A stretch of DNA of 64,000 nucleotides from Mycobacterium barrassiae (GTDB lineage Bacteria > Actinomycetota > Actinomycetes > Mycobacteriales > Mycobacteriaceae). The number at the start of each line of letters is the position of its first letter. The first letter of the stretch is position 1. The notes beneath the pieces were generated by a model, which was not told the origin of the DNA, ran no database searches, and saw only the letters and a list, made by a program, of their open reading frames with translations. The DNA lies in the NCBI RefSeq assembly GCF_025822765.1, contig NZ_JACKUK010000009.1, positions 186,973 through 250,972 of the forward strand, read 5' to 3'. The translations under genes were made by a program, and so were the position numbers. Below are positions 9,201 through 19,391 of the stretch, in pieces.

Positions 9201-10139
9201 TCACGCTGCCCCGAAGAACTCGCCTGAGAGGGATTCGGAAGCGACACCGTCGACGCCCACCGGTACGTCACCCACCAGCGTGATCCGATGCAGCACCCGA
9301 TCGCCCGGTACGTGCTCGAAGTCGCGGGGCGCGAGATGCAGTGCGGCGCGGTTGTCCCAGAACGCGACGCTGCCCGGCTCCCATTTGAACCGAACGGCGT
9401 ACTCGGGACGTGCGATCTCCTCGAACAGCAGGTCGAGCACATGCCTGCTCTCCCGCGGCGAGAGGTTGACGATCTCCCGCGTGAAGGACGGGTTGACGTA
9501 GACGACGCGCTCGTTGGTCTCGGGGTGCACCCGAACGACGGGATGAATGGACGCAAGCGGATTGGTGCGCACAAGGTCGCCGATCTTCTCGCTGCTGCGT
9601 TCGGCGTTTTCCGTCGACCCGAAGCGGTGCTCGGCCCGCAACCCCTCGATGAAGGCGCGCACCGCCGGCGCCAGGCCCTGGTAGACCGCCGCGACGTTGA
9701 CGAACTGCGTGTCTCCGCCATATGGCGGAACCTGCTCGGCGCGCAGGATCGAGTGCGACGGCGGATTGATCAGTGGCGTGACGTCGGCGTGCCAGCCCGG
9801 GCCGTTCGGGCTTTGCCTCTTTCGGTATCGGGTGCCGTACCGGTGGTCATAGGCCGCCGGCGACACGGTGTGAATTTGCGGAAAACCCGCTGGCGCCGAA
9901 TCACCTTCGTACGGATGGCCCGGCGTCACCTCACCGAACTGCGCGCCGAACGCGATCTGCGCCGCGTGGTCGAGTGTCTGGTCGCGGAAAAAGACGACCT
10001 TCCATTTCCACAGCGCACCACGGATTGCCGCGACCTCATCGGCGGACAACGGTGACGACAGATCGACTCCAGTGATCAGCGCTCCGGTCCAACCGGACAG
10101 CGGCGTCACCTCGAGACGCGTATCCGTTGCAGCAGTCAT
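9201..10139 (-). CDS. Fe(II)/2-oxoglutarate dioxygenase, TauD/AtsK family (copy 2)
   Basis: A 312-aa paralogue of the dioxygenase at 5598-6515. Iron ligands are His117 and Asp119 (WHADVT) and distal His268 (ALHLAP), with a conserved VLHR arginine element nearby. It carries an extra segment around residues 96-112 (YDHRYGTRYRKRQSPNG) that copy 1 partly lacks, so substrate preference may differ. ATG 10139 is preferred over an upstream in-frame start at 10166. It is the first gene of the ssuCBA operon and faces a 101-nt upstream gap that should hold the promoter; I recognise no named operator there. Confidence 0.9.
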   Translation of the reverse strand: MTAATDTRLEVTPLSGWTGALITGVDLSSPLSADEVAAIRGALWKWKVVFFRDQTLDHAAQIAFGAQFGEVTPGHPYEGDSAPAGFPQIHTVSPAAYDHRYGTRYRKRQSPNGPGWHADVTPLINPPSHSILRAEQVPPYGGDTQFVNVAAVYQGLAPAVRAFIEGLRAEHRFGSTENAERSSEKIGDLVRTNPLASIHPVVRVHPETNERVVYVNPSFTREIVNLSPRESRHVLDLLFEEIARPEYAVRFKWEPGSVAFWDNRAALHLAPRDFEHVPGDRVLHRITLVGDVPVGVDGVASESLSGEFFGAA

Positions 10140-10240
10140 CACAAGCCCCCTCGAAAGCGATTGCAAATATCGACTTCTCGAACGTAACGAGATCGAGTGG
10201 CCTAGTAATCAGTTGAAATCGACGTGAAGGTATTCCACTT

Positions 10241-12021
10241 TCACCGCGGCCAGCGCGTGTCGAGGATGTCGAGAATGTGTGGCAGACGTGAGCGGTACCG
10301 CGCCTTGTCGAGCTGTTTGAACGGGATCCACCACGGCGCCTGGAACAACTCGACGATCTTGACCATGTCGCCGTTGTAGCCCGACGCCTGCAGCACACCG
10401 TTGGCGGCGTAGCGGCCACCTTCGTTGGCGCCCTCCATCGTCGTGACGTTCTGGTCTGTCTTGATCCATTCGCCCGCGAGAAACAGGTTGTCGATCCCGG
10501 TGACCGCCGACGGGCGACGATTCCACGACCCGGGATCCTGGATGAACAACGGCTCGTCGTTCCTCACATCGGGCGTGCCCGAGTCGATGATCGCCGGGTC
10601 GAGAAACCACGAGTGCAGCATGCTGTCGGTGACGACGGTGTCGGTGTCGTTGAGGTGGGCCTTGATCTGCCTCCACGCCTCGGCCGCGATCTCGTCGGGG
10701 GTGCAGTCCCTGGCGCTCTTGCGGTTGAAGTTCCCAGGAGTGGTCCAGTCGGAGATGATCGCCGACATGCAGTCCCTCACGGCGCCGTCGCCGAAGTTGG
10801 TCAAACTCTTCTTCCAGAACTGCTCTTCGCTGATCGACGTGATCGCCCACCCCGAGTCGACGTAGTTGACGTGACCCTTCGTCACGTCGACCCGCTTCTT
10901 GAGGTAGAACATCAGGCCGTTCATCCATTCGGTGCGCAGCAGGGCGATGTTCGCCAATTGCGGATCCGCCGCGATCAGATCGGGCGTCAGCACCGCTGCC
11001 ATCTTCTCGCACGGAATCGCCGACACATACCAGTCGGCGGTGACCTGCTGCGGCACGCCACCGGGGCCGACGACGGTCGCGGACTTGATGTGCTTACCGT
11101 CCGGGTTGAGACGGGCCAACGCCTGGCCGACGTGGAATGTCACGCCCTGGTCGCGCAGGTGTTCCACCCACGGGTCGAGCCACTGCGAGCTCGTGGGCCC
11201 GTTCAGCACCCGGTCGAAACCCTTGAAGTCGATGTCGTTGCCGAACAGCAGGATCGACCAGACCGATGCCTCACCCACCAGTCCGATCGAATGTGCGCTG
11301 GCATCACGGGATTTCGATGCGGCGAGGTTGCGAATGATGCCGTCGGCCAGATAGCGGTTGTACTCGGGAGACAGCCGGTTCGCACCGATGTAGTCCTCCC
11401 ACGTCATGTTCTCCCACTGGCCCAGCTTGCGTTCGTCGCAGCTGGTGACGTACACCGCGAGCTTCTGCGCCGCATAGGCGGCCTCCCACAGCGGCAACCG
11501 GAACAGAGTCCGAACACCGTCGTCACGGATTCAATGAATGCCTTCGGCGTGATCGGATTGGGGATCGTCGGCAGCGGAAACGGCAGTGGCACAGTGAGGT
11601 CCGAGCGTCCAAGTCCGGAATGCAGATACGACGTCGCCCGTGTCAGGTTCTCCCATGCACCGTTTCGGTTGCCGGGGAACGGAACTCGTCGCATCGTGTC
11701 GGTGACGTTGCGGTAGAAACCAGGGAAGAAGCGGAATCCGTGTTCGGCGGGCAGCGGTGTCGCACCGGAGTTCGGCACCGGGATCGAGCGGGCCTTGCCG
11801 CCGAGCGCTTTCCGTTCGTACACGGTGACGCTGTAGCCGCGGTCGACCAGTTCGTGGGCCGCCGTCAGCCCCGCGATGCCTGCGCCGAACACCGCCACCG
11901 ACTTGCCGGGCGCCGCCCGAGCGGCCGGCGGCAAAGCCGTCAACGCCGCCGCGGTCGCCGTCCCCACCAAGAACGACCGCCGAGTCACCCGCGGCCGCGA
12001 GCCCCCACCCCGCATGGCCAT
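10241..12021 (-). pseudogene. Tat-exported FAD amine-oxidase-like protein, one frameshift
   Basis: Flavoprotein of the amine oxidase/phytoene desaturase superfamily, about 592 aa if repaired. The N-terminus has a twin-arginine signal (TRRSFLVG followed by an alanine-rich stretch), then the FAD motif GAGIAGLTAA and the second-strand acidic residue in VTVYER. The C-terminal FAD-binding signature LFLAGEWIKT and an EGANEGGRYAANG segment are intact. The frame changes near 11516, between TTVFGL and RLPLWEAAY, consistent with loss of one G from a GG pair. It resembles mycobacterial oxidoreductases with a Tat signal, and the substrate is unknown. Real decay and a sequence error cannot be separated here. 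Confidence 0.8.
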
Positions 12022-12028
12022 AAGTTAA

Positions 12029-12046
12029 TAGTGATTCTCATCACTA
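12029..12046. promoter_or_regulatory. 18-bp palindrome upstream of the Tat flavoprotein gene
   Basis: Perfect 7-nt arms TAGTGAT and ATCACTA are separated by TCTC, placed 7 nt upstream of the flavoprotein start codon. Position and symmetry suggest a repressor operator. The AT-rich composition recalls Fur/Zur-type sites, but it does not match a consensus I can assert. Confidence 0.4.
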
Positions 12047-12085
12047 CGGGTGCGACACGCCGTCGTGGCCTGCTGCAGAGTTTGC

Positions 12086-12778
12086 TCAGTGTGACGGCTT
12101 GATCGCGGCGTGCAGCGCCACGATCCCGCCCGTGAGGTTGCGCCAGCGGACCGCCGACCAGCCCGCGTCGGCGATGTCGCGCGCCAGGTCCGGCTGGTCG
12201 GGCCAGGCGCGGATGGACTCGGCGAGATAGACGTAGGCATCGGGGTTCGACGACACCGCGCGCGCCATCCGCGGCAGCGCCTGCATCAGGTACTCCTTGT
12301 AGAGCGTCGCGAACGCACGGTTCGTCGGCGTCGAGAACTCGCACACCACCAGCCGCCCGCCGGGCTTGGTCACGCGGGCCATCTCCCGCAGCGCCGCGGA
12401 GTGGTCGACGATGTTGCGCAACCCGAAACTAATGGTCACGCCGTCGAATACCCCGTCTGCGAACGGCAGTTTCGTGCCGTCCGCGGCGACCTTCGGCACG
12501 GTGCGCGAATGACCGGCGGCGAGCATGCCGACCGAGAAGTCCGCGGCCACACACCAGGCACCCGACGTCTGCAGCTCGACCGTCGACACCGCGGTACCCG
12601 CCGCGAGGTCGAGCACCGTGTCGCCGGGCCCGATGCGCAGCGCCGAACGCGTCGCCCGTCGCCAGAACCGGTCCTGACCGAGGGACAACACGGTGTTGGT
12701 GAGGTCGTAGCGGCGTGCCACCGCGTCGAACATCGACGCGACCTCGTGGGGGTCCTTGTCCAGCGTCGCTCGGCTCAC
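12086..12778 (-). CDS. menG: Demethylmenaquinone methyltransferase MenG
   Basis: SAM-dependent C-methyltransferase of the UbiE/MenG family, which converts demethylmenaquinone to menaquinone. The 230-aa product shows SAM motif I (VLDLAAGTA, about 48-56), the family motif [17 protein letters not shown] and the C-terminal [18 protein letters not shown]. It starts at GTG 12778 with SRATLDKDP, like Rv0558. Longer upstream frames overlap the divergent SDR gene and lack family similarity. It lies downstream of no clear operon partner: the divergent SDR gene begins 70 nt upstream. Confidence 0.95.
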   Translation of the reverse strand: MSRATLDKDPHEVASMFDAVARRYDLTNTVLSLGQDRFWRRATRSALRIGPGDTVLDLAAGTAVSTVELQTSGAWCVAADFSVGMLAAGHSRTVPKVAADGTKLPFADGVFDGVTISFGLRNIVDHSAALREMARVTKPGGRLVVCEFSTPTNRAFATLYKEYLMQALPRMARAVSSNPDAYVYLAESIRAWPDQPDLARDIADAGWSAVRWRNLTGGIVALHAAIKPSH

Positions 12779-12848
12779 AGCGCCGACGCTACCTGCCGAC
12801 TTAGTGACAACGGGAATGCCCAGCGCCATTCCGGGCATTCTGTGCAAT

Positions 12849-13673
12849 GTGACGGAAAAAGTTTGGTTCATCACCGGGACATCAAGGGGCTTCGGGCGCG
12901 AGTGGGCGATCGCTGCCCTGGAGCGCGGCGACAAGGTGGCGGGCACCGCCCGCAACACGTCGACCATGGACGATCTCGTCGAGAAGTACGGCGACGCGTT
13001 ATTACCCCTTCAGCTGGACGTGACCGACCGCGAGGCGGACTTCGCCGCGGTGAAGCAGGCGCACGACCACTTCGGGCGGCTCGACATCGTCGTGAACAAT
13101 GCCGGCTACGGCCACTTCGGCTTCATCGAGGAGGTGACCGAGCAGGAGGCGCGCGACCAGATCGAGACGAACGTCTTCGGCGCGCTGTGGGTCACCCAGG
13201 CGGCGCTGCCGTATCTGCGGGCGCAGCGCAGCGGGCACATCATCCAGGTGTCGTCGATTGGCGGGATCGTCGCGTTCCAGAACGTCGGCATCTATCACGC
13301 GTCGAAGTGGGCCTTGGAAGGGTTCTCGCAGGCGCTGGCGCAGGAGGTCGCGCCATTCGGGGTGCATGTCACGTTGATCGAGCCGGGCGGCTTCTCGACC
13401 GACTGGGCGGGCTCGTCGTCGCGCCGCTCGAAGCCGCTGCCCGACTACAAAGAGGTGCACGAGGAAGCCGACCGGATCCGCAGCCGGCGGGTGGCCGATC
13501 CGGGTGATCCGCAGGCGTCGGCGCGGGCGCTGCTCAAGGTCGTCGACGCCGAAAACCCGCCGCTGCGGGTCTTTTTCGGTGAGCTGCCGTTGCAGTTGGT
13601 CAAGGCCGACTACGAGAGCCGGTTGGCGACGTGGGAGGAATGGCAGCCGGTCGCCGTCCTGGCACAGGGGTAG
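12849..13673 (+). CDS. Short-chain dehydrogenase/reductase
   Basis: A 274-aa classical SDR. Seen are the cofactor motif TGTSRGFG (about 8-15, with Arg favouring NADP), NNAGYG for the NAG motif, and the catalytic Ser in VSSIGG with YHASK as the YxxxK. The C-terminal substrate region is long and ends with LATWEEWQP, typical of many actinobacterial oxidoreductases. The GTG start at 12849 gives the usual [12 protein letters not shown] opening. It is divergent from menG with 70 nt between, and convergent with mgtA across a palindromic repeat. The substrate is unknown. Confidence 0.88.
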   Translation: MTEKVWFITGTSRGFGREWAIAALERGDKVAGTARNTSTMDDLVEKYGDALLPLQLDVTDREADFAAVKQAHDHFGRLDIVVNNAGYGHFGFIEEVTEQEARDQIETNVFGALWVTQAALPYLRAQRSGHIIQVSSIGGIVAFQNVGIYHASKWALEGFSQALAQEVAPFGVHVTLIEPGGFSTDWAGSSSRRSKPLPDYKEVHEEADRIRSRRVADPGDPQASARALLKVVDAENPPLRVFFGELPLQLVKADYESRLATWEEWQPVAVLAQG

Positions 13674-13683
13674 CGCTCCGTTC

Positions 13684-13743
13684 GCGAGCAGACGCAAAAG
13701 TCCCCGACACGCCGGGGTTTTGGTGCTATTTGTGTCTGCTCGC
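13684..13743. repeat. Palindromic repeat family A, copy 1
   Basis: 60-bp near-perfect inverted repeat with 15-nt arms matching at 14 of 15 positions (13684-13698 and 13729-13743; core CGAGCAGACGCAAA). It lies between convergent SDR and mgtA genes. A 29-nt part (13685-13713) is the exact reverse complement of 32948-32976 in copy 3. Confidence 0.8.
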
Positions 13744-13753
13744 CGAGAAGGGG

Positions 13754-14875
13754 TTAGGCGGCTTTGCGACGGCGCAGACCGATGACGTCGTCGTAGTGAC
13801 CGAGTAACTCGTCGCAGATCGCAGGCCACGTTCGACTGAGCACGCTGCGACGGGCCGCGACCGAATAACGCTGCCGTTCGCCGATCAGGTGGTCGACGGC
13901 GTCGGGCAGCCTGGCTTCGAATTCGTCGACGGGCAGCAGCAGCCCGGTGCGGTACGGCGCGACGAGGTCACGCGGGCCACCGGCATCCGGGGCGATCACC
14001 GGCAGGCCCGACGCCATCGCTTCCTGGACCGCCTGGCAGAAGGTCTCGTGCTCGCCGGGGTGGACGAAGACGTCCATGCTGGCATAGGCGGCGGCCAGCT
14101 CTCGCCCATAGAGCGCTCCGGTGAAAACTGCTGAGGGTAGGCGACTTCCGAGCTTCCGGCGGTCCACACCGTCACCGACTACGACCACTTGCAGGCGCTC
14201 CGACAGCACCGCCAGCCGCTCGACGTGCTTCTCAGGGGCGAGGCGGCCGACAAAGCCGACAATCGGCTTGCCCTCCGGCGACCACATGCGGCGCAGCCCG
14301 TCGTCGCGCGCCGACGGCGCGAAACCGGTGATGTCGACGCCGCGTGCCCACTTGTAAACCCGCGGGATACGGTGGGTCATCAGGTTTTCCATCGCCGCGG
14401 TGGACGGGGCCAGCGTGCGGTCGGCCCGACTGTGTAGGTGCCTTGTCCACGCCCACGCGGCTCTGGCGGCGAAGCCCACACCGTAGCTTTCGGCGAAACC
14501 GGCGACGTCGGTTTGGAATACCGCGACCGTCGGCACGCCGAGGTAACGCGCGGCGTGCAACCCGCCGTACCCGAGCAGCGCCGGGGAGGCCAGATGCACG
14601 ACGTCGGGCTCGAAGCCACGCAGCACGCCCACCATTCGCGGGCGAGGCACGCCGAGGGGCAGCGAGTTGATCTTCGGGAACATCCGCGACGGCACCCGAT
14701 GGACGCGGACGCCGTCGTGGATCCGCTCCGCGGGCGGTGCGCCTCGCGGCGTGTCCGGCGCGATGACGAGGGCCTCGTGGCCGGTGCGGCGCAGATGCTC
14801 GATCACCCGGAGCACCGAGTTGGTGACGCCGTTGACATTCGGGAGGAACGACTCTGCGACGATGGCAACCCGCAC
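13754..14875 (-). CDS. mgtA: GDP-mannose-dependent alpha-mannosyltransferase MgtA
   Basis: GT4-family (GT-B fold) glycosyltransferase of 373 aa, equivalent in position and sequence style to Rv0557 (MgtA, formerly PimB). The N-terminal motif is [14 protein letters not shown], the nucleotide-sugar domain has [15 protein letters not shown], and the donor-binding EX7E motif is in [16 protein letters not shown]. In the family it mannosylates a glucuronic-acid diacylglycerol acceptor on the cytoplasmic side during envelope glycolipid synthesis. GTG 14875 is the start; a longer frame to 15031 would overlap the divergent lipoprotein gene. It is convergent with the SDR gene across repeat A1. Confidence 0.9.
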   Translation of the reverse strand: MRVAIVAESFLPNVNGVTNSVLRVIEHLRRTGHEALVIAPDTPRGAPPAERIHDGVRVHRVPSRMFPKINSLPLGVPRPRMVGVLRGFEPDVVHLASPALLGYGGLHAARYLGVPTVAVFQTDVAGFAESYGVGFAARAAWAWTRHLHSRADRTLAPSTAAMENLMTHRIPRVYKWARGVDITGFAPSARDDGLRRMWSPEGKPIVGFVGRLAPEKHVERLAVLSERLQVVVVGDGVDRRKLGSRLPSAVFTGALYGRELAAAYASMDVFVHPGEHETFCQAVQEAMASGLPVIAPDAGGPRDLVAPYRTGLLLPVDEFEARLPDAVDHLIGERQRYSVAARRSVLSRTWPAICDELLGHYDDVIGLRRRKAA

Positions 14876-15009
14876 GCCCCGAGAGTCGCATCGGCGCCTG
14901 TCGCCGAGGTTGCCTCCAGGGATATGTCGCGCGAACAGCTGGTGCCGGTGAACGTCCGCCTCTGCGATCCGATTTTCAAGTATCGTGCGCACAGAGAAAG
15001 GCGGTTGAC

Positions 15010-15687
15010 ATGCGGAGATCCCGGGCGGCATTGCTACTGGCCATCACCCTGGTGCTGGCCGTTGCGGGCTGCACCACGAAGGTGGCGGGCACGGCGACAC
15101 GGGATCCCGCGCAGCCTCCGCTCAAAGTGAGCGAGGACGGCTACGGAATCGAGGCGGGCTTCGACGACGCGCCCACCCGCATCGAGATCTTCACCGAGCC
15201 GCAGTGTGGCCATTGCGCGGATCTGCAGACCGATTTCGGCGATCAGTTCGCCTACTACATCGGCGTCGGCGCCCTGAAGATCACCTACCGCCCGTTGACA
15301 TTCCTCGACGACGCCCCGGGCGGGTATTCGGCGCATGTGAGTAACGCGCTGTTCCTCACCGCCGAGGGCGACGCGAACGGGGCCCAGTTCCAGCGGTTCG
15401 TCAAAGAGTTGTATGCCCACCAGCAACGGACCAAGGGCGGGTCGGGGCCCAGTGACGACGAGATGGCGGAGATGGCACAGACCGCGGGCATGCCGGGCAC
15501 GGTTGTCGACCGGATCGCCGACGGCGGGTCCGCGGTCGATGTGGCGGATATGGACACGATGAACTTCGAGTATCTCTATACGATCGACAACCTAAGCACC
15601 GGTACGCCAACGGTTTACGACCCGGAGAACGACGAGAAGCTCGACATCTACGACAACGACTGGCTGACCAAGCTGATGCAGACCTGA
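15010..15687 (+). CDS. Thioredoxin-fold (DsbA-like) lipoprotein
   Basis: A 225-aa exported lipoprotein with signal peptide and lipobox VAGC (Cys21). The mature domain has a thioredoxin fold of the DsbA/DsbG kind: [15 protein letters not shown] places a CGHC redox pair at 66 and 69, and a cis-Pro-like TPTVYDP element lies near the C-terminus (about 203-209). It may act in extracytoplasmic disulfide formation or isomerisation. It is inserted between mgtA and the DUF3592 gene, which are neighbours in M. tuberculosis, so it is an accessory gene. Only 4 nt separate it from the convergent DUF3592 gene. Confidence 0.85.
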   Translation: MRRSRAALLLAITLVLAVAGCTTKVAGTATRDPAQPPLKVSEDGYGIEAGFDDAPTRIEIFTEPQCGHCADLQTDFGDQFAYYIGVGALKITYRPLTFLDDAPGGYSAHVSNALFLTAEGDANGAQFQRFVKELYAHQQRTKGGSGPSDDEMAEMAQTAGMPGTVVDRIADGGSAVDVADMDTMNFEYLYTIDNLSTGTPTVYDPENDEKLDIYDNDWLTKLMQT

Positions 15688-15691
15688 CGGT

Positions 15692-16180
15692 CTAGGTTCG
15701 GCCGCGTCGGCGTTCAATGAACGCGAGGCCTCCGAGCGCCGCCCCGGCGATCAGCCAACCGACGACGGCGATCGAGCCGGCCGGGATGATCGCCAGCGAC
15801 GCGTTGCGGTCGCGAACCCGCACGAGATCCGGGTTGTTCGTGTCGTATTCGACGTAGATCCGCATGCCCGTCTCGAGTTCGGACGGGTAGAGCACACCGA
15901 GTTCGGGACGATAGGTCACGCGGTCCGGTGTGACGAACTCGATCGTCGAGCGGCGCGGTCCAGCGCTGAGTACCTCGGCAGCAGCGACGCCCATATGCCG
16001 CTCGATCTGCCGGTCGTTGCGCCACGCCCCCACCACCATCAGCACCGACTGCAGCGTCACCAGACACGCCGCGAGCACGATCCCGATGCGGATCCGCCGG
16101 AAGATGCGCTGCGACCGTGTCTCGCCCCTGCGCGGCGTCAACCGCGGAATCAGCTTGCGCCTGAGCGCGATAACGCTCAC
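15692..16180 (-). CDS. DUF3592-type membrane protein (Rv0556-like)
   Basis: A 162-aa protein with two transmembrane helices (about 33-52 and 131-152) flanking an extracytoplasmic beta-rich domain with VTYRPELGVLYPSELETGMR and VEYDTNNPDLVRVRD, typical of DUF3592. Position matches Rv0556. GTG 16180 gives a start with VSVIALRRKLIPRL; an alternative at 16228 overlaps menD by 26 nt and looks less natural. It probably belongs to a transcript with bpoC-like gene and menD. Function is unknown. Confidence 0.8.
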   Translation of the reverse strand: MSVIALRRKLIPRLTPRRGETRSQRIFRRIRIGIVLAACLVTLQSVLMVVGAWRNDRQIERHMGVAAAEVLSAGPRRSTIEFVTPDRVTYRPELGVLYPSELETGMRIYVEYDTNNPDLVRVRDRNASLAIIPAGSIAVVGWLIAGAALGGLAFIERRRGRT

Positions 16181-16202
16181 AGTGTGATCTCGTTCGCTCG
16201 GC

Positions 16203-17858
16203 TCACAGGGCAGCCTTGATCGACGCATGCAACGCCCGCAGCGACGATCGATCGGCCTTCACCTCCAGCACCCGCATCCCCTCGAACGGCTCGTTCAGCG
16301 CATCCACCAGAGCGTCTACCTCGATCTGCCGACTCTCGATGTGGTACGCGCGGCACAGCGCGCCGACATCCACGTCATGCGGTGTGCCGAAAATACGCGA
16401 CGACACATCGGAGAACCGCGGATCGCCCTGCTCGAGCAGCTCGAAGATGCCGCCGCCGTTGTCGTTGGACACCACGATGGTGAGGTTGCGCGGTGTCGGC
16501 TCCGTCGGGCCGATCAACAACCCGGAACTGTCGTGGACGAACGTCAGGTCACCGATCAGCGCGATGGTGCGACGGGGGTCGCTCCCATCGCCGGTCCGAT
16601 CGTGGGCCAGCGCCGCGCCGATCGCCGTCGACACCGTCCCGTCGATACCGGCGACGCCGCGGTTCGATCGCACCTTCACACCGTGCGTGTCCAGGCCGAC
16701 GAGCGCGGCGTCCCGCACCGGGTTGGACGCGCCGAGCACCAGCTGATCGCCGGGTCGGACCGCATCGGCGACCGCGGCCGCGACGTGCAGCCCGGTCTTG
16801 AGCGGATGCGCCTCGAGCTGGGCCCGCACCGCCTCGACGGCATGCTTGTTGACCTCGGCGCAGCGCTTCAACCAGGCCGGATCGGGCTCGCCGGTGGTCA
16901 CCGCGCGGGTGCCGGTGGCCGCCGAGTTCCCCGACACGTCGGGCCAGCGCGGCCCCGTGGTCAGCGCGTAGACCGGGACCGCCGGATCGGCCAGCAGCGC
17001 GGACACCGGGCGGTGCAGCGTCGGGCGGCCGAGCATGATCACCTGCTTCGGGTGGACCAGCCGCAGCGCGAACGGATGCAGCGGGTTCTCGGCGGGCGGG
17101 GCGGTCGGCTCGGCGACCGTCGGGAGCGCGGCCAGATTGGGGTGCACACCGGCACCGTGCCCGGCGATGACGACGGTGTCGGGCGTCAGATCGATGTCGA
17201 GGGGTTGATCGAAGGTGACCGGTGGGGTGTAGGTCCACGGCTTGCCGCCGGGACGCCCCTCCGGCGCGTAGACCGTTGCGGGTTCTTCGACACTAGGAAC
17301 GAGCGGTTCGCGCAGCGGAATGTCGAACTGCACCGGACCCGCATTCGCCGACCGAGATCCCGTGGCGGCCACCAACACTCGGCATGTCGCCGAACGCCAC
17401 TGCGCGTTCAACGCGTCGATCCGATCGGGGGCATCCTCGGCGAGTCCGAGGCTGATGTTGGCGCGCACCTGCGTGCCGAAGTAGCCCAGTTGCTCGAAGG
17501 TCTGATTGGCGCCGGTGCCGAGCAATTCGTAGGGCCGGTTGGCGCTCAGCACGATCAGCGGCACCCGCGCGTAGTTGGCCTCCACTACCGCGGGGCCGAG
17601 GTTGGCCACCGCGGTGCCCGACGTCATCGCCACACACACCGGCGCGCGTTCGGCGACCGCGAGGCCGATCGCCAGGAAGCCGGCGGTGCGCTCGTCGATG
17701 CGGACGTGCAGCCGCAGCCGGCCCGCGCGGTCGGCGTCCTGCAGCGCGAAAGCCAGCGGAGCATTGCGCGAACCCGGGCACAGCACGACGTCCCGCACAC
17801 CGCCGCGGATCAGTTCGTCGACAACCACGCGGGCCTGCGCAGTCGAGGGGTTCACCAC
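16203..17858 (-). CDS. menD: 2-succinyl-5-enolpyruvyl-6-hydroxy-3-cyclohexene-1-carboxylate synthase MenD
   Basis: Thiamine-diphosphate enzyme joining isochorismate and 2-oxoglutarate, the first committed step of menaquinone synthesis. The 551-aa product has the N-terminal [13 protein letters not shown] motif, the catalytic Glu segment [11 protein letters not shown], and a C-terminal ThDP/Mg site with [12 protein letters not shown] and [10 protein letters not shown]. Length agrees with Rv0555. The start is GTG 17858, which overlaps the stop codon of the upstream hydrolase gene by one base, a sign of translational coupling. Confidence 0.97.
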   Translation of the reverse strand: MVNPSTAQARVVVDELIRGGVRDVVLCPGSRNAPLAFALQDADRAGRLRLHVRIDERTAGFLAIGLAVAERAPVCVAMTSGTAVANLGPAVVEANYARVPLIVLSANRPYELLGTGANQTFEQLGYFGTQVRANISLGLAEDAPDRIDALNAQWRSATCRVLVAATGSRSANAGPVQFDIPLREPLVPSVEEPATVYAPEGRPGGKPWTYTPPVTFDQPLDIDLTPDTVVIAGHGAGVHPNLAALPTVAEPTAPPAENPLHPFALRLVHPKQVIMLGRPTLHRPVSALLADPAVPVYALTTGPRWPDVSGNSAATGTRAVTTGEPDPAWLKRCAEVNKHAVEAVRAQLEAHPLKTGLHVAAAVADAVRPGDQLVLGASNPVRDAALVGLDTHGVKVRSNRGVAGIDGTVSTAIGAALAHDRTGDGSDPRRTIALIGDLTFVHDSSGLLIGPTEPTPRNLTIVVSNDNGGGIFELLEQGDPRFSDVSSRIFGTPHDVDVGALCRAYHIESRQIEVDALVDALNEPFEGMRVLEVKADRSSLRALHASIKAAL

Positions 17859-18640
17859 TACAGACTATCGGCGAAGAATTTCAGCACCTCGGAGTTGACC
17901 TCCTGGGGCTTCTCGATTAACCCGAGATGGCCGGTGTCGGCAATCTCCAGGTAGCGGCCGTTCGGCAGTGCATCGGCGACCTCACGGCCGAGGTGCGGCG
18001 GCAGGGCGACGTCGTCGCTGAACCCGATGACGAGCACCGGCGTCGTAATACTTCGGTAAGCGGGCAACCGGTTCGTGGTCGGCGCGACATCGAGCTGGGC
18101 CCGCATGCCGGGAGTCGACTTGTTGGGCCACATGGTGAACATGTCGATCCAGTCGCGCACGGCGTTGTCGTCGTTGAGGGTTTTCGGCGAGAAGCTCTCC
18201 AAGAGGCGGGTTTTCGCGTCGTAGGTGGCCGGCAGCTCGATGCCGGCGTCGGCGAGCTCGCGTTCGGCCGAACGGAAGAACTGGCGCGTGCGGTCCTCGC
18301 GGCCCCTAGTGGCCATCAACGCCGCCGATCGGACGAGTTCCGGGTGGGCCAGCATCAGCTCCTGCGCGATGAACGAGCCCAGCGACACCGACACGATGCG
18401 CACCGGCGCGGCGTCGAGCTTCTCGATCAGCGCCGCGGTGTCGGCCACCATCTGCTCGATGCCGAAGTCGCTCGCATTCTCGGTGGCTCCGACTCCGCGA
18501 TTGTCGAAGGTGATGCAGCGGTAGCCGGCGCGCTGGAACTCGGGTACCTGATGCAGGTGCCAGGTGCGGCCCGCGCCGCCCCGACCTGCGATGAACAGCA
18601 CCGGATCGCCTTTTCCACGGTCGTCGAACGCCAAATTCAC
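17858..18640 (-). CDS. bpoC: Alpha/beta hydrolase, BpoC-like (possible MenH function)
   Basis: A 260-aa alpha/beta hydrolase closely resembling Rv0554 (annotated bpoC). Seen are the oxyanion segment [24 protein letters not shown], the nucleophile elbow VSVSLGSF (Ser near 90) and the terminal His in [11 protein letters not shown]. Its coupling to menD makes a role as the menaquinone (SHCHC-forming) hydrolase MenH plausible, but that is inference; the peroxidase name is historical and no haem motif is present. GTG 18640 is chosen because the family starts here; the open frame continues upstream to 18703 without similarity. Confidence 0.85.
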   Translation of the reverse strand: MNLAFDDRGKGDPVLFIAGRGGAGRTWHLHQVPEFQRAGYRCITFDNRGVGATENASDFGIEQMVADTAALIEKLDAAPVRIVSVSLGSFIAQELMLAHPELVRSAALMATRGREDRTRQFFRSAERELADAGIELPATYDAKTRLLESFSPKTLNDDNAVRDWIDMFTMWPNKSTPGMRAQLDVAPTTNRLPAYRSITTPVLVIGFSDDVALPPHLGREVADALPNGRYLEIADTGHLGLIEKPQEVNSEVLKFFADSL

Positions 18641-18658
18641 GCCGACGACGCTACTGGA

Positions 18659-18713
18659 AGCGATTTGTGTGCGTTCAGGAGCGCTGGCCGCTCTCGAACG
18701 CACACAAGTCGCT
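18659..18713 (-). terminator. Hairpin after the nitroreductase-family gene
   Basis: 18-nt arms matching at 17 of 18 positions (18659-18676 and 18696-18713; core TTGTGTGCGTTC) with a 19-nt loop. It overlaps the stop of the DUF385 gene and precedes the bpoC-like start on the same strand. A strong stem without a U-tract. Confidence 0.55.
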
Positions 18714-19212
18714 AGGAAACTTCGGTGAAGGCCACCACCGGGATCTGACGGCCTTGCGTCGTCTTCTGGTATCCGGCGTAGTTGGGCATGTATTGGGTGG
18801 CCAGCGCGAACAACCGGTCACGTTCTTCGCCGACCATCTCCTCGGCGATGTAGGTGCCGCTGTGGCCGCGCGACGAGAGCGTGACGCGGGGATTGGCCTT
18901 GACGTTGTGATACCAGGCGGGATGACGAACGTCGCCGTAGTTCGACGCGATGACGATGACGCGGCCGCCGTCGGTGAAGTACGTCAGCGGCGTGCTGCGC
19001 TGCTTCCCCGACTTCGCGCCGGTGTGGGTCAGCAGAACCTCCGGCAGGACCATCGACAGCGACACGTGGCCGTTGGACAGCTTGATCATCGCGCGGTCCA
19101 GACGCCAGCCGACTCGGCGTAGAAATGTCTTGGCGGGACCGGTCGCCATGAAGCGTGCACCCGCCTGGACGAATCGTGACGGCGGATTGGGCGGATTCTC
19201 GGGGATTCCCAC
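18712..19212 (-). CDS. Deazaflavin (F420)-dependent nitroreductase family protein
   Basis: A 166-aa protein of the DUF385/Ddn family, split-barrel proteins that use F420H2 to reduce quinones or nitro compounds. It shows LTHTGAKSGKQRSTPLTYF, the family phosphate-binding segment, followed by VIVIASNYGDVRHPAWYHNVKA and a TYIAEEM strand. GTG 19212 gives the natural opening; the frame extends to 19350 through non-conserved residues that would cross repeat B3. It is divergent from the FAD monooxygenase. The substrate is unknown; mycobacterial relatives act in quinone redox protection. Confidence 0.85.
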   Translation of the reverse strand: MGIPENPPNPPSRFVQAGARFMATGPAKTFLRRVGWRLDRAMIKLSNGHVSLSMVLPEVLLTHTGAKSGKQRSTPLTYFTDGGRVIVIASNYGDVRHPAWYHNVKANPRVTLSSRGHSGTYIAEEMVGEERDRLFALATQYMPNYAGYQKTTQGRQIPVVAFTEVS

Positions 19213-19245
19213 GGTTACGACGGTACTGGAGCGGGTTTTCGGCGG

Positions 19246-19290
19246 TTTCGGCGTGTTCAGTCTCGCTGAGCGATACCCAGCACGCCCAAA
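19246..19290. repeat. Palindromic repeat family B, copy 3
   Basis: 45-bp copy starting TTTCGGCGTG and ending CACGCCCAAA, clearly related to the copies at 21055-21099 and 36806-36850. It lies between divergent genes, so it is not downstream of any reading frame. Confidence 0.7.
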
Positions 19291-19314
19291 TCGCAAGTTT
19301 CCAATCTGCATATT

Positions 19315-19331
19315 GTGCGGTTCGCACGAAC
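19315..19331. promoter_or_regulatory. Overlapping palindromes upstream of the FAD monooxygenase
   Basis: GTGCG-GTT-CGCAC (19315-19327) overlaps GTTCG-CA-CGAAC (19320-19331). The site is 61 nt upstream of the monooxygenase start, in an operon that encodes a MarR regulator, so it is a candidate autoregulatory operator. Inferred from symmetry and position only. Confidence 0.3.
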
Positions 19332-19391
19332 TGCGTAGCGTGGAAACCAAGGCACAACCACGTCACGAATGACAAGTGGAGGGAGCCTCAT

